The position numbers were made by a program, and so were the translations under genes. From CAIQJJ01 sp964606085 (GTDB taxonomy: Bacteria; Chloroflexota; Anaerolineae; Anaerolineales; UBA4823), in NCBI GenBank assembly GCA_964606085.1, contig CAZSFD010000015.1, forward strand, positions 1 through 64,000: DNA of 64,000 nucleotides. Direction: 5' to 3'. The notes under the pieces were generated by a model. That model did not search any database, was not told where the DNA came from, and saw nothing but the letters and a program-made list of their open reading frames with translations. Positions within the stretch are counted from its first letter, which is position 1; each line of letters opens with the position of its first letter. This document shows, piece by piece, positions 35,058 to 44,977 of this stretch.

Positions 35058-38000
35058 TCAGTCGAGCAGGGCATCGTCCATTAGCATCAAATCTTCTTCA
35101 CCTGTATCACCGTCCATCTCAGGGCCGAGCAGCATTACCGATTCATCAACACCTTCATCCTTGAAGCGTCCCGGCACAAAACCCGTACCCGCCGGAATCA
35201 GCTTGCCGATGATGACATTCTCTTTCAGGCCATACAGCGGGTCCTGGCTGGAAGCGATAGCCGCGCCGGCCAGCACTTTGATCGTGTGCTGGAAGGATGA
35301 GGCCGATAGGAAGGAATCGGTGCTGAGGGAGGCTTTGGTGATGCCCAACAGCACTTCCACGAAGCGGGCGGGCCGCTTGTTTTCTTCCAGCAGCCGTTCA
35401 TTGATGTGGCGCACGTTGAGAATATCCACCAGATCGCCGGGCAGGTAAGTGGTGTCGCCGGGGCGGGTAATTTGCGCTTTCGACATCATCTTGCGGATGA
35501 TCACCTCGAAGTGCTTGTCGTTGATGTTCTGGCCTTGCGAGCGATACACTTTCTGAATTTCTGTCAGCAGATACATCTGGCAAGCGCGTGCGCCCTGGAT
35601 TTTGAGGATCATGTGGGGATTGAGCGAGCCTTCGGTCAATTGCTGACCGGCTTCGATATGGTCGCCATCTTTGATCAGCAGGCGTGCGGTGGTGGGGATT
35701 TCGTATTCGGCTTCCTGGCGGTTCTCGTACGCCACGATGACACGTCCGACCGAGTCGCCCTCACCGGGTTCGAGGCGGGTGCGCCCGTTGTGCTGGGCGG
35801 TGATCGTGGCGCTGTCGAGGTAGGCCAACACATCGCCCGTTGAAACCTCGCCGCCATCTTCGGCCACAATCGTCCAACTGGCGGGGATGTCGTAGGCATC
35901 TTCGATCAGTTCGCTGTATTCCACGCGTACCAGTCGCAATTCGCTATATTTATCCGACTGCATCACGCGTGCCACGCCAGCGATCTCCGAAACGACCGCC
36001 TCGCCCTTGGGGGTGCGGCGCGCCTCGAACAATTCTTCCACACGGGGCAAACCGGTGGTGATGTCACCGCCCGCCGCCACACCGCCAGAGTGGAAGGTAC
36101 GCAGGGTCAACTGCGTGCCTGGCTCGCCAATGGATTGCGCCGCCACGATGCCCACCGCCGAACCGATGCCCACCATTGTCCCGCGGCCCATATCCATGCC
36201 ATAGCACTTGGCGCAGATGCCGTGATCCATTTCGCAGGTCAGCGGCGAACGCACGTACACTTTTTGCACGCCGGCGCTGGTGATGCGGCGTACCAGGTCG
36301 CGGTCGAGCATTGTGTCGCGTTCGGCCAGGATTTCGCCCGTTTGGGGGTCTACGACGGGGGTGGCAGTCATGCGCCCGAACAGGCGGCTGCCCAACGATT
36401 GCCCGGCCACGTCTTCGCTCTTATCCATCCAGATACCCAGGGATGTGTTGCAGTCTTCTTCGTTGATGATCACATCCTGCGCCACATCCACCAGGCGGCG
36501 GGTCAGGTAGCCAGCATCTGCTGTGCGCAGGGCCGTATCTGCCAGACCCTTGCGTGCGCCATGCGTGGAGATGAAGTATTCCAGGGCGGTCAGGCCTTCG
36601 CGGAAATTCGAGCGAATGGGCAGCGGAATGATGCGTCCCGATGGGTCTGCCATCAGGCCGCGCATCCCGGCCAACTGGCTGATTGGGCCAAAACCACCTT
36701 TGGTAGCGCCAGAGTTGGCCATGGTCGCCAGGTTGCCATGCGGGTCCATGTGGTCGCGCACCGCTTTGGCTACTTTGGTGGTGGTGTCCTGCCAGATTTG
36801 GATGATTTGTTCGTTTTGCTCTTGTTCGGTGAGCAAGCCGCGGCGGAAATCGCGCTGCACTGCGGCGGCGGCTGCCAGCGATTCGTCAATGATCTTCGCT
36901 TTTTCCGGCGGAACGGCAATATCAGAAACGGAGATGGAATAGCCCGAGCGGGTGGCATATTCAAAGCCGATGTCTTTGATGCGGTCGGCGGCATCGGGGG
37001 TTACTTCCATGCCGCCAAACTCATACAGATCGGCGATCATGTCTTTCAGGCCGCCTTTTTCCAGCTTCCAGTTGATGAAGCGGATTTCGTCGGGCAGCAC
37101 GTCATTGAACAGTACGCGCCCCACGGTGGTGGTGAGCAGGCGCTCTTCGGGCTGCGGCAGGCGGTCGCCATCGTCGTTGTACCAGGTTTTGGCCTGCAGC
37201 TTGATGCTGGTATGCACTTCCACCTGGCCGAGTTGGTAGGCCAGTTTGACCTCATCCATGTCGGCAAAGGCGCGGCCATCGCCTTTGTGGGGGCGGTTTT
37301 CTTCGGTCTTGGTCAGGTAATACACACCCAACACCATGTCTTTGGATGGGGCGATGATGGGTTCGCCGTCGGCTGGTTTGAGCAGGTTCTTGGAGGAAAG
37401 CATCAGGTCGCGCGCTTCTTGGACGGCCTTCTGCGAGAGCGGCACATGCACGGCCATCTGGTCGCCATCGAAGTCGGCGTTGAAGGCGGTGGTGACGAGT
37501 GGGTGCAGTTGAATGGCGCTGCCTTCGATCAGGATCGGCTCGAAGGCCTGGATGCCCAGGCGGTGCAGGGTGGGCGCACGGTTGAGCAGCACGGGGCGCT
37601 CTTTGATCACTTCTTCGAGGACTTCGTAGACCTCTGGGCGGTTGCGCTCGATGAAGCGTTTGGCGCCCTTGACGTTGGCGGCGTAGTTGTGCTGCACCAG
37701 GCGTGAAATGACAAACGGTCGGTACAACTCCAGGGCGATGGATTTGGGCATCCCGCACTGGTACAGCTTCAAGCTGGGGCCAACCACGATCACCGAGCGG
37801 CCCGAATAATCGACGCGCTTGCCGAGCAGGTTGCGGCGGAAGCGGCCCTTCTTGCCTTTGAGCATATCGCTCAACGATTTGAGTTCGCGGCGTCCGCGGC
37901 GTGAGAGGGCTTTGCCGCGCTGGCTGTTATCAATCAGGCTGTCTACGGCCTCCTGCAGCATACGCTTTTCGTTGCGGACGATGACATCGGGCGCGCCGAG

Positions 38001-39353
38001 TTCGAGCAGGCGTTTGAGGCGGTTGTTGCGGTTGATCACACGGCGGTAGAGGTCGTTCAGGTCGGAGGTGGCGAAGCGCCCGCCATCCAGTTGCACCATG
38101 GGGCGCAGATCAGGCGGGATCACCGGCAGAACGGTCAGCACCATCCATTCGGGGCGGTTGCCCGAACGGCGGAAATCCTCAACCACTTTGAGGCGTTTGG
38201 TGGCCTTCTTGCGCTTTTGCTTGCTGCGTGAGGTGCGCACTTCCACCCACAGTTCCTCGGCCAGCTTATCCAGGTCGAGGCGGCGCAGGATATCGTAGAA
38301 GGCTTCGGCGCCCATGTCGGCGCGGAACACCTGACCCCAGCGCTGCTTCAGTTCGCGGTAGCGCGTTTCGCCCATGAAGGTGAGCGGGCGCAGTTCGAGC
38401 AGTTCGTCGCGCAGGCGGCTGTTTTCATCGCGTACGATGTGAGCCTGATCTTCCAGTTCGTTGCGCAGGTCTTCCATGGTCAGGTCGGCGCTGGCGCGCA
38501 GCTTTTCGACATCCAAATTGACCAGTTCGATCTCGCGCTGTTTTTGGTCTTTCAGTTCGCGTTCCAGGTCGCCGAAGCGGTCTTTGATCAGCCGCTGCAT
38601 GGCGTTGGTGTGTTGCTTGCCAATCGTCGCACCAGCTTCGACAATGACCGTTTCGCCGTCGCCGAAGGTGACGGTGCTGCGGGCGGGTTGGCCCATGCTC
38701 TCGGCCAGCAGGCGTTCGATGCGTTCGCTTTCCAGCCGCAGCGGTTCCCACATTTCATTGAAGCGGTCTTCGTAACGGCGTTCGATTTCCGCCTTCTGGT
38801 GAGAAAGCTCGGTCATTTTGCGGTCGCGGTCGCCCTTGGTTTCAGCGATGCGGGCATTGATGCGCGCCCCTTGTTCTCGTTCGGCAGACGAGATTTTGTC
38901 TTCCAGGCGTTTGAGGGCTTTTTGGCGGGCGTCTTCGTCTACGTAAGTCACCACATATTGGGCAAAATACAGCACCCGATCCAGGTTGCGGCGTGAAATA
39001 TCGAGCAGCAGGCCCAGGTAAGATGGGATGCGTCGGGTATACCAGACATGGGCGATGGGCGCTGAGAGTTCGATATGCCCCATGCGTTCGCGCCGCACCG
39101 ATGAGCGGGTGACTTCGACGCCGCATTTATCACACACGATGCCTTTGTAGCGGATGTTTTTGTACTTTCCGCAATAGCATTGCCAATCGCGTGTTGGGCC
39201 GAAGATGGCTTCGCAGAACAGGCCATCTTTTTCGGGGCGTAAGCGACGATAGTTGATCGTCTCGGGCTTGAGTACTTCACCGTATGACCAACTGCGAATG
39301 GTATCGGGTGAAGCCAGGCTGATGCGTAAGGCGGTTAACCCCTTTGTTTCCAC
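35058..39353 (-). CDS. rpoC: DNA-directed RNA polymerase subunit beta'
   Basis: A 1431-residue catalytic subunit. The zinc-binding N-terminus 'CYCGKYKNIRYKGIVCDKCG', the catalytic Mg-binding 'NADFDGDQMAVHVPL', and the trigger-loop and bridge-helix regions ('LAGMRGLMADPSGRIIPLPI', 'ARKGLADTALRTADAGYLTR') are all present. Between the zinc domain and the clamp (residues about 145-330) is a charged, coiled-coil-rich insertion absent from the E. coli protein. The start is GTG at 39353 with AGGAGG at good spacing. rpoB, its usual upstream partner, is missing: the upstream neighbour is a sensor kinase, so rpoC has its own promoter here. Confidence 0.97.
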   Translation of the reverse strand: METKGLTALRISLASPDTIRSWSYGEVLKPETINYRRLRPEKDGLFCEAIFGPTRDWQCYCGKYKNIRYKGIVCDKCGVEVTRSSVRRERMGHIELSAPIAHVWYTRRIPSYLGLLLDISRRNLDRVLYFAQYVVTYVDEDARQKALKRLEDKISSAEREQGARINARIAETKGDRDRKMTELSHQKAEIERRYEDRFNEMWEPLRLESERIERLLAESMGQPARSTVTFGDGETVIVEAGATIGKQHTNAMQRLIKDRFGDLERELKDQKQREIELVNLDVEKLRASADLTMEDLRNELEDQAHIVRDENSRLRDELLELRPLTFMGETRYRELKQRWGQVFRADMGAEAFYDILRRLDLDKLAEELWVEVRTSRSKQKRKKATKRLKVVEDFRRSGNRPEWMVLTVLPVIPPDLRPMVQLDGGRFATSDLNDLYRRVINRNNRLKRLLELGAPDVIVRNEKRMLQEAVDSLIDNSQRGKALSRRGRRELKSLSDMLKGKKGRFRRNLLGKRVDYSGRSVIVVGPSLKLYQCGMPKSIALELYRPFVISRLVQHNYAANVKGAKRFIERNRPEVYEVLEEVIKERPVLLNRAPTLHRLGIQAFEPILIEGSAIQLHPLVTTAFNADFDGDQMAVHVPLSQKAVQEARDLMLSSKNLLKPADGEPIIAPSKDMVLGVYYLTKTEENRPHKGDGRAFADMDEVKLAYQLGQVEVHTSIKLQAKTWYNDDGDRLPQPEERLLTTTVGRVLFNDVLPDEIRFINWKLEKGGLKDMIADLYEFGGMEVTPDAADRIKDIGFEYATRSGYSISVSDIAVPPEKAKIIDESLAAAAAVQRDFRRGLLTEQEQNEQIIQIWQDTTTKVAKAVRDHMDPHGNLATMANSGATKGGFGPISQLAGMRGLMADPSGRIIPLPIRSNFREGLTALEYFISTHGARKGLADTALRTADAGYLTRRLVDVAQDVIINEEDCNTSLGIWMDKSEDVAGQSLGSRLFGRMTATPVVDPQTGEILAERDTMLDRDLVRRITSAGVQKVYVRSPLTCEMDHGICAKCYGMDMGRGTMVGIGSAVGIVAAQSIGEPGTQLTLRTFHSGGVAAGGDITTGLPRVEELFEARRTPKGEAVVSEIAGVARVMQSDKYSELRLVRVEYSELIEDAYDIPASWTIVAEDGGEVSTGDVLAYLDSATITAQHNGRTRLEPGEGDSVGRVIVAYENRQEAEYEIPTTARLLIKDGDHIEAGQQLTEGSLNPHMILKIQGARACQMYLLTEIQKVYRSQGQNINDKHFEVIIRKMMSKAQITRPGDTTYLPGDLVDILNVRHINERLLEENKRPARFVEVLLGITKASLSTDSFLSASSFQHTIKVLAGAAIASSQDPLYGLKENVIIGKLIPAGTGFVPGRFKDEGVDESVMLLGPEMDGDTGEEDLMLMDDALLD

Positions 39354-39412
39354 TGAAAACCTCCTAAACCTTAATTGAAAGACATGTCAGTATATGCCGA
39401 TTAACACAGAAA

Positions 39413-39444
39413 AGCCAGCGCTTGAGTGGTTCGCTCAAGCGCCT
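39413..39444 (-). terminator. Hairpin after sensor kinase gene
   Basis: A 9-bp perfect stem GCGCTTGAG/CTCAAGCGC, extended past a bulge by CCA/TGG, lies between the kinase stop and rpoC. Downstream leftward sequence is only modestly T-rich (CTTTTCTGTG), so it may be a terminator or part of the rpoC leader. Confidence 0.5.
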
Positions 39445-39519
39445 GGCAGTTTTGATGGATGTATGGATTTCATGCGGCCAAAATTATAACCATAACCATC
39501 CGATTCGGCAAGGCCGCGG

Positions 39520-42500
39520 TTACAACCCCGGTGGGCGTGGCTCTGAGGGGCGCTTGGGCAATGTGTCGCGCCTGGGCCGTGATTCGCGCCGGGGCTGGCG
39601 AAGCGGGATCGAGAGGGCGAAGGTGCTGCCTTTGCCGAGATGACTTTCTACATGCACATTGCCGCCATGCCGTTCGGCAATGGATTTGACAATCGCCAAC
39701 CCCAGGCCGCTGCCGGTTTGTTTGCGGCTTTCTCGTTGAGGAACACGGTAGAACTTTTCGAACAAGCGGGGGATGTCCACCGGGGCGATGCCAATGCCGG
39801 TATCTTCCACTTCAAACGTCATCTGGTCGTTCATCACCGAAATGCGCAGGGTTACTTTGCCATTGCTATCTGTATATTTGACGCCATTTTCGACCAGGTT
39901 GTAGAGCGCCTGTTGCAGCAAGGCCTGGTCGGCCTCGACGAGCGGGACGGTTTGCGGCGGCATTTCGTAGCTGAGCCCAATTTGCTTTTGGTTCGCTTGC
40001 AGTTGCAGCGCACCGACGACGCGCTCGGCAATATCGTTGACGGGGATGATCTCCAATTGCAGGTCTATGCCTGCTTCGATGCGCCCCAGGTCGAGCAGGT
40101 TGTTGACCAGCCGCGACATCGTTTCGACGCTGGTGATGATCTTGCGCACGTAGCTGGTCTGCTGATCGTTGAGGTTGCCGACCATTTCGAGCATGGTGGC
40201 ATAGCCGCGCATCAGGGTCAGGGGAGAGCGCAAGTCGTGGCTGACCGTGGCGACAAATTCAGATTTGAGCGCATCTACTTCTTTGAAGTGCGTGATGTCG
40301 CGCATCACGCACACACGTCCCATCGGGCGGCCATCGGCCATCACTGTCGAGGCGGTCGCCAGATAGATGCGTTTGTCGGGCATAGTCACTTCGGCAGATT
40401 GGGGCTTGCCAGCCGAGTAGCGCAGCAAGTTGACCACGGCTGGCAGGTTGACCACCTGTTCGATGGGCTGGCCGATGCCCGTTTCGGCCGCGGAACCTAC
40501 GGCCTGCCAGGCGGCGGGGTTTGCCAGCAGCAGGCGGTTTTGCTGGTCGGTCACCATCACCGGGTCGGGCGTGGATTCGAGGATGGCATCGAGGCGCTGG
40601 CGCTCGATTTCGCTGCCCAGGAAAAGACGGGCATTTGCCGCAGCCAGCGCCGCCTGGTTTGCCAGCGTGATCAGGAAGCGCTGTTCGTCATTGGTGAATT
40701 GATGCGGTTGATCGAAGAGGACGTACATGGCGCCATAATACATCTCTTTATGGCGCAGGGCCACCGCCAGCAAGGCTTCGGGTGTGCGCACGCTGTTGGG
40801 AAACTGCAACATGCGCGCCCGGCTGGCATTGGCCAGCACCAGCCGCTCTTGCTGGCGTGTCAGGCTCAGGATTTGTTCATCCAGCGCCAGGTAGCGGTCG
40901 CTATTGCCGCTCAAGCCGATACTTTCAACCGTGGTGTGATTGCCATCCTGGTGCGAGGCTGGTTCCAAGACCACGCGTGCCACACTGGCGCCGGTGGTCA
41001 GGGCTGCTTGCAGCACCGGGCGGATGGATTGTTCGGCGTCCAGGCTGGAGGCCACGCCCTGGGTGGCGGAGAGCAGTCGGTTGAGATCATCGAGCCGGGC
41101 TTTCAGGCTGACGCGCATTTGCTCGAAGGAACGGCGCAACTGAGCCACCTCATCTGCGCCCAGCGTGGCGAGGGGCATGCCCAGCTCGCCGCTGGCAATA
41201 CGATTGGATTCGCCGGCCAGGTTTTCGAGCGAGGCCGTAATGCGCCGTAGCCCCAGCCGCAGCAGCACGGCTGCCACGACAAACAAGATCACGATGGTGA
41301 CGAGCAGCGGCGCTGCAATGCCCAGGGCGATTTGCTGCGCCACACTGGCTGGCACAGCCATTACCACCGCCCAGGGATAGCCCAGCACCGGCTGGTAGTA
41401 GACCAGGGCGCGTGTGCCATCGGGGGCGGTGTGGTCGAAGAAAGCGGCCTCGGTCAGTTGTGGGCCGCTGTACAGGGTCAGCGCCTGCTGCGCATTCGAG
41501 TGATACAGCACATGGCCCTTATCGTCCACCAGCATCCCCGCGCCGCCGATTTGCTCCAATTGCCGGAGGCTGGATAAGACCGACTGAGTGAAGGGATTGG
41601 CGCTCAGTTCCGTGCGCGCCACCAGCACGCCGCTGATGGCGCCACTATCGCCGGGGATGGCGGCCAGGAAGGTGACGCGGGTTTCTTTTTGCGTTTCGGA
41701 GGGCGGATTGGTGTAAATTTGCAGGGCTACGCCGTTCAGGGCGACTTCGATGCCCTGCATTTCGTCGTTGGATGGGTGCGAGGTGGTGTAGTCGCTTTCG
41801 GGGTATCCGGCGAGAACGTCGCCATTGCTATCGAAAAAGAATAATTGGGTAAAAAAGGGCACCTGACGGAGCTGCTGTTGCAGGGCGGTGGTCAGTTCGG
41901 CCGGCGACCGGCTCGCCAGTGCGGGGTCGAGGGCCATTTGTTGGATCAGGTTTTGCCCGGTTTCGAGGAAAAATGGGATCGTTTGGGCGGCAGTCTGGCT
42001 GTTGTTGGCCATCAGGTCGTTCAGCATTTGCCGCGAAGCGTTTCCGGCGACGATCCAATCTCCGGCGATCAAAATCGCCACCAGCAGTAACCCTAACGGC
42101 GCCAGGTTTGCCAGGAAGCGGGTGTGCAGATGGCGTTCGACCGGCGAGGGTTGCAGCGCTCCCCGGCTTGCCCACAGGTTGGGCAAGGAGACGGCAATTC
42201 CCTCGGCCAACAGGCCGGCGACCAACAAACTGCCTCCTGTGGCCAGCATGGCCGAGAAAGCGTGTGTCAGGGCAAAATCGAGGCGGATAGCCAGTGAGCC
42301 GGATACGGAAAAGACTGCCTGGATGATGAAGACGAGCGGGTATGCCAGGGTCAGCAGGGCGGCGGTCACCAGCGGGCGCCGCAGCAGGCGGAAGGGCCAG
42401 GTGCGGTAACGCTGCTGAACGGCTGCCGAGATGAGAATGGCCAGCAGGGCCAATTCGAGCGGGGTGAAGGGATCGTGGGTTTCCCACAGGGCCAGCAGCA

Positions 42501-42864
42501 CGCCTGAAAAAAACGCCAGGCCCGCAGCGGCAAACGGGCCGAGCAGGCCCGCCGCGGCCACCCAGGGGATGGCGGCAAAGATCACCCATGCCGTTCCGCC
42601 GGGGTCAATGTACGTTCCGGGCGGCGGCAGGGCGCTGCCGACGGGCAAACGCAGGGCGACGAATAAACTGGTCAACGGGGTCAATACGGCCAGCAAAGCC
42701 AAAATCCCCCATGAACTGGCTTGCCACGGTTTCTGATACGCTCGCCAGCGCCAAAGCATGAACCCCACACCCAACAGGAATACCAACAACCCCAACCAGC
42801 CAACCCAATCGGGTGGCAGCTTGAGAGAAATGGATTGTGTTAACAGGCTCAATTCAATGGACAT
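39520..42864 (-). CDS. Large multi-domain sensor histidine kinase
   Basis: About 1114 residues. Order: several N-terminal membrane helices (to about residue 215), another helix ('LGLLLVAILIAGDWIVAG'), a Cache-like extracytoplasmic sensor (about 290-510), a membrane helix and HAMP, a GAF-like domain, a PAS domain ('LESTPDPVMVTDQQNRLLLA'), HisKA with 'VATVSHDLRSPLTLMRGYAT', and HATPase with 'NLVENGVKYTDSNGK', 'VEDTGIGIAPVDIPRLFEKF' and 'GSGLGLAIVKSIAERHGG'. No response regulator lies beside it. The start at 42864 (MSIELSLL) is chosen because upstream residues are not hydrophobic or conserved-looking; no ribosome-binding site helps. Confidence 0.9.
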   Translation of the reverse strand: MSIELSLLTQSISLKLPPDWVGWLGLLVFLLGVGFMLWRWRAYQKPWQASSWGILALLAVLTPLTSLFVALRLPVGSALPPPGTYIDPGGTAWVIFAAIPWVAAAGLLGPFAAAGLAFFSGVLLALWETHDPFTPLELALLAILISAAVQQRYRTWPFRLLRRPLVTAALLTLAYPLVFIIQAVFSVSGSLAIRLDFALTHAFSAMLATGGSLLVAGLLAEGIAVSLPNLWASRGALQPSPVERHLHTRFLANLAPLGLLLVAILIAGDWIVAGNASRQMLNDLMANNSQTAAQTIPFFLETGQNLIQQMALDPALASRSPAELTTALQQQLRQVPFFTQLFFFDSNGDVLAGYPESDYTTSHPSNDEMQGIEVALNGVALQIYTNPPSETQKETRVTFLAAIPGDSGAISGVLVARTELSANPFTQSVLSSLRQLEQIGGAGMLVDDKGHVLYHSNAQQALTLYSGPQLTEAAFFDHTAPDGTRALVYYQPVLGYPWAVVMAVPASVAQQIALGIAAPLLVTIVILFVVAAVLLRLGLRRITASLENLAGESNRIASGELGMPLATLGADEVAQLRRSFEQMRVSLKARLDDLNRLLSATQGVASSLDAEQSIRPVLQAALTTGASVARVVLEPASHQDGNHTTVESIGLSGNSDRYLALDEQILSLTRQQERLVLANASRARMLQFPNSVRTPEALLAVALRHKEMYYGAMYVLFDQPHQFTNDEQRFLITLANQAALAAANARLFLGSEIERQRLDAILESTPDPVMVTDQQNRLLLANPAAWQAVGSAAETGIGQPIEQVVNLPAVVNLLRYSAGKPQSAEVTMPDKRIYLATASTVMADGRPMGRVCVMRDITHFKEVDALKSEFVATVSHDLRSPLTLMRGYATMLEMVGNLNDQQTSYVRKIITSVETMSRLVNNLLDLGRIEAGIDLQLEIIPVNDIAERVVGALQLQANQKQIGLSYEMPPQTVPLVEADQALLQQALYNLVENGVKYTDSNGKVTLRISVMNDQMTFEVEDTGIGIAPVDIPRLFEKFYRVPQRESRKQTGSGLGLAIVKSIAERHGGNVHVESHLGKGSTFALSIPLRQPRRESRPRRDTLPKRPSEPRPPGL

Positions 42865-43006
42865 AAGGAGGCCGATGCAATCGGCGTGCCAGCGAGGGGA
42901 GGCTATACACACGCGTACAGAAAATTATAGCACGAACCCGTCAGCGCCATTCAGCGCCGTTCAGGGTCATTAATGTCATTAATGTTAGTTTGTTAGCCAA
43001 TACCGC

Positions 43007-43747
43007 TTAATCGGCTGGTGGCAGGGGCAACCATTCGATGGTTTCGTCGGTGGCCTGTGCCAGGTCGCCGTAGACCCCCCGGCGGTGTTCGGGTAATAGG
43101 GCGGCCAGGGTGTACATGGCTTCGTTGGTCATCTGGTGGAGGTGGCTGTGGCCGTGGGCGGTGGGGCGGAAGCGGAAGGGGCGGCCAAAACGCACGGTCA
43201 CGCCCACGCTGCGCCAGCTTGGGCTGCCACGCAAACTGGGGTAATGCGGTGTGCCGTCAATGCCCACCGGCACCAGCGGAACGTTGGCGCGGCTGGCCAG
43301 GTAGGCCAGCCCTTCTTTGGCGGCTTGCATTTGTGGGCTGCGTGTGCCTTCGGGGGCCAGCAGCAAAATCTCGCCGGCGTGCAGCACATCCAACGCCCGG
43401 CGGATGGCGCGGCGGTCGAACTCCTCGCGCTTGACCGGGATGACGCCCCACAGCCTGGGAAATATGCCAATGACGGGGTAATCGTACACTTCGATTTTCG
43501 CCAACGGCACAATCTGACGCGGCAGACAGTGGATGATCACCACCGGGTCTACCAGGGCGATGTGGTTGAAGAATAAAATGGCCGGGCCGTGGGCTGGCAC
43601 GTTTTCGACCCCGCGCACCTCGTCCAGCCGCAGCAGGAAGCGGATGCCGATGTGGCGGATGAGAAAACGCAAGATGCGGCGTTTTGTCTGCCAGCGGGCA
43701 TGATCGTAGCGATTGGCCTTATCCGCACTCGTTAAGTTGTGGTTCAT
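43007..43747 (-). CDS. 1-acyl-sn-glycerol-3-phosphate acyltransferase-like protein
   Basis: A PlsC-family acyltransferase of 246 residues that would add the second acyl chain in phospholipid synthesis. It has the catalytic 'NHxxxxD' box ('FFNHIALVDPV') and the substrate-binding 'APEGTRSP' box. The start at 43747 gives a normal N-terminus and overlaps the sdaA end by 29 bp; a longer frame into sdaA is not supported. It is the last gene of the leftward run and lies two genes after cmk, a frequent association in bacteria. Confidence 0.88.
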   Translation of the reverse strand: MNHNLTSADKANRYDHARWQTKRRILRFLIRHIGIRFLLRLDEVRGVENVPAHGPAILFFNHIALVDPVVIIHCLPRQIVPLAKIEVYDYPVIGIFPRLWGVIPVKREEFDRRAIRRALDVLHAGEILLLAPEGTRSPQMQAAKEGLAYLASRANVPLVPVGIDGTPHYPSLRGSPSWRSVGVTVRFGRPFRFRPTAHGHSHLHQMTNEAMYTLAALLPEHRRGVYGDLAQATDETIEWLPLPPAD

Positions 43748-44972
43748 GGGCAGTCTGTTGTGGCCGGCGTTGATAGGCCGCCGCCAGGCCTCCTGAGGAT
43801 GTTTCGCGGTACAACGAAGGGAGATCGTGACCGGTTTGCAGCATGACGGCCAGCACTTCATCGAATGGAATGCGGTGGCTGCCATCGGTGAACAGGGCAT
43901 ATTCGGCGCAGCCCAGGGCGCGGGCGGCAGCGAAGGCGTTGCGTTCGATGCAGGGGATTTGTACCAGCCCGCCGACCGGGTCGCATGTCAGGCCGAGGTG
44001 GTGGTCGAGGCCCATTTCGGCGGCATATTCCACCTGGCGCACCGTGCCGCCGAGCAGTTGCGTGGCGGCGCCGGCGGCCATGGCGCAGGCCACGCCCACC
44101 TCGCCCTGGCAGCCCACTTCCGCGCCAGAAATGGACGCGTTGTGCTTGGCCAGGTTGCCGATGATGCCCGCCGTGGACAAGGCCCGCAAAATGGCCGCGT
44201 CGGGCAGGTTCATGCGCTGTTGCAGGTGGAACAACACGGCCGGCAGCACCCCGCACGCCCCGCAAGTGGGCGCGGTGACGATCACACCGCCGGCGGCATT
44301 TTCTTCTGAGACGGCCAGCGCGTAGGCGGCCAGGTGGCCTTGCGCCTGGGTCAGCGGCCCGGCCATGCTGGCTTTGCGGTGGAAGGCCCAGGCTTTGCGT
44401 GCCAGCCCCAAACCGCCCGGCAGGACGCCCTCGCTGCTCAACCCGCGGGCGATGGCGGCGCGCATGGCCTCCCAAATCTCCTGCAAGAAAGGCCATAGAG
44501 CTTCGCCCTCACGTTCGGCGGCCAGTTCCCAGAGCGCCTGGCCGGTTAGCTCGCAGCGGGCCAAAAAATCGGCCATGCTGTGACAATCGTAGACGTCGGC
44601 AGATTCTTGGCCGCCGTTGGCGTCGCGCAGCGCGCCGCCGCCAACGCTGTACACTTCCCAGGCCAGCAGGGGCTCACCATCTGCGCCGAGGGCTTCGAAG
44701 AACATGCCGTTGGGGTGCAAGGGCAGGAGTTGGTCGGGTTGCCAGATGAGTTCGAGGGGGTGGGGGGTAAGCGCCTGGCGGATGGCCTGGTCGGTGAGGT
44801 GGCCGCGCCCGGTGGCGGCCAGGCTGCCATAGAGGCTGACGCGCAGGCTGCGATAGCCGGGGGCTTGTTCGGCGGCGCGAGCGAGGAACAGTTCTGCCGC
44901 CCGGCGTGGGCCCATGGTGTGGCTGCTGGATGGCCCAACCCCGGTGCGGTATAGCTCGCGCAGTGATTTCAT
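43719..44972 (-). CDS. sdaA: L-serine dehydratase, iron-sulfur type
   Basis: A single-chain [4Fe-4S] enzyme that converts L-serine to pyruvate and ammonia. The small domain starts 'LYRTGVGPSSSHTMGPRRA', and the catalytic domain carries the cluster cysteines in 'TAPTCGACGVLPA', 'GAEVGCQGEVGVACAMAAGA' and 'LTCDPVGGLVQIPCIERNAF'. At 417 residues it is close to single-polypeptide enzymes. It lies 5 bp after cmk, and its tail overlaps plsC. Why serine catabolism sits in this envelope-gene run is unclear. Confidence 0.93.
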   Translation of the reverse strand: MKSLRELYRTGVGPSSSHTMGPRRAAELFLARAAEQAPGYRSLRVSLYGSLAATGRGHLTDQAIRQALTPHPLELIWQPDQLLPLHPNGMFFEALGADGEPLLAWEVYSVGGGALRDANGGQESADVYDCHSMADFLARCELTGQALWELAAEREGEALWPFLQEIWEAMRAAIARGLSSEGVLPGGLGLARKAWAFHRKASMAGPLTQAQGHLAAYALAVSEENAAGGVIVTAPTCGACGVLPAVLFHLQQRMNLPDAAILRALSTAGIIGNLAKHNASISGAEVGCQGEVGVACAMAAGAATQLLGGTVRQVEYAAEMGLDHHLGLTCDPVGGLVQIPCIERNAFAAARALGCAEYALFTDGSHRIPFDEVLAVMLQTGHDLPSLYRETSSGGLAAAYQRRPQQTAHEPQLNECG

Positions 44973-44977
44973 GGGGT

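Noticed and set aside
36090..37706. 538-codon open frame antisense to rpoC
   Set aside because: Composition (Gly, Val, His, Ala-rich) is that of a mirror frame of a GC-rich gene; rpoC on the other strand is certain.
39640..41250. 536-codon open frame antisense to the sensor kinase
   Set aside because: The opposite strand carries complete HisKA and HATPase motifs.
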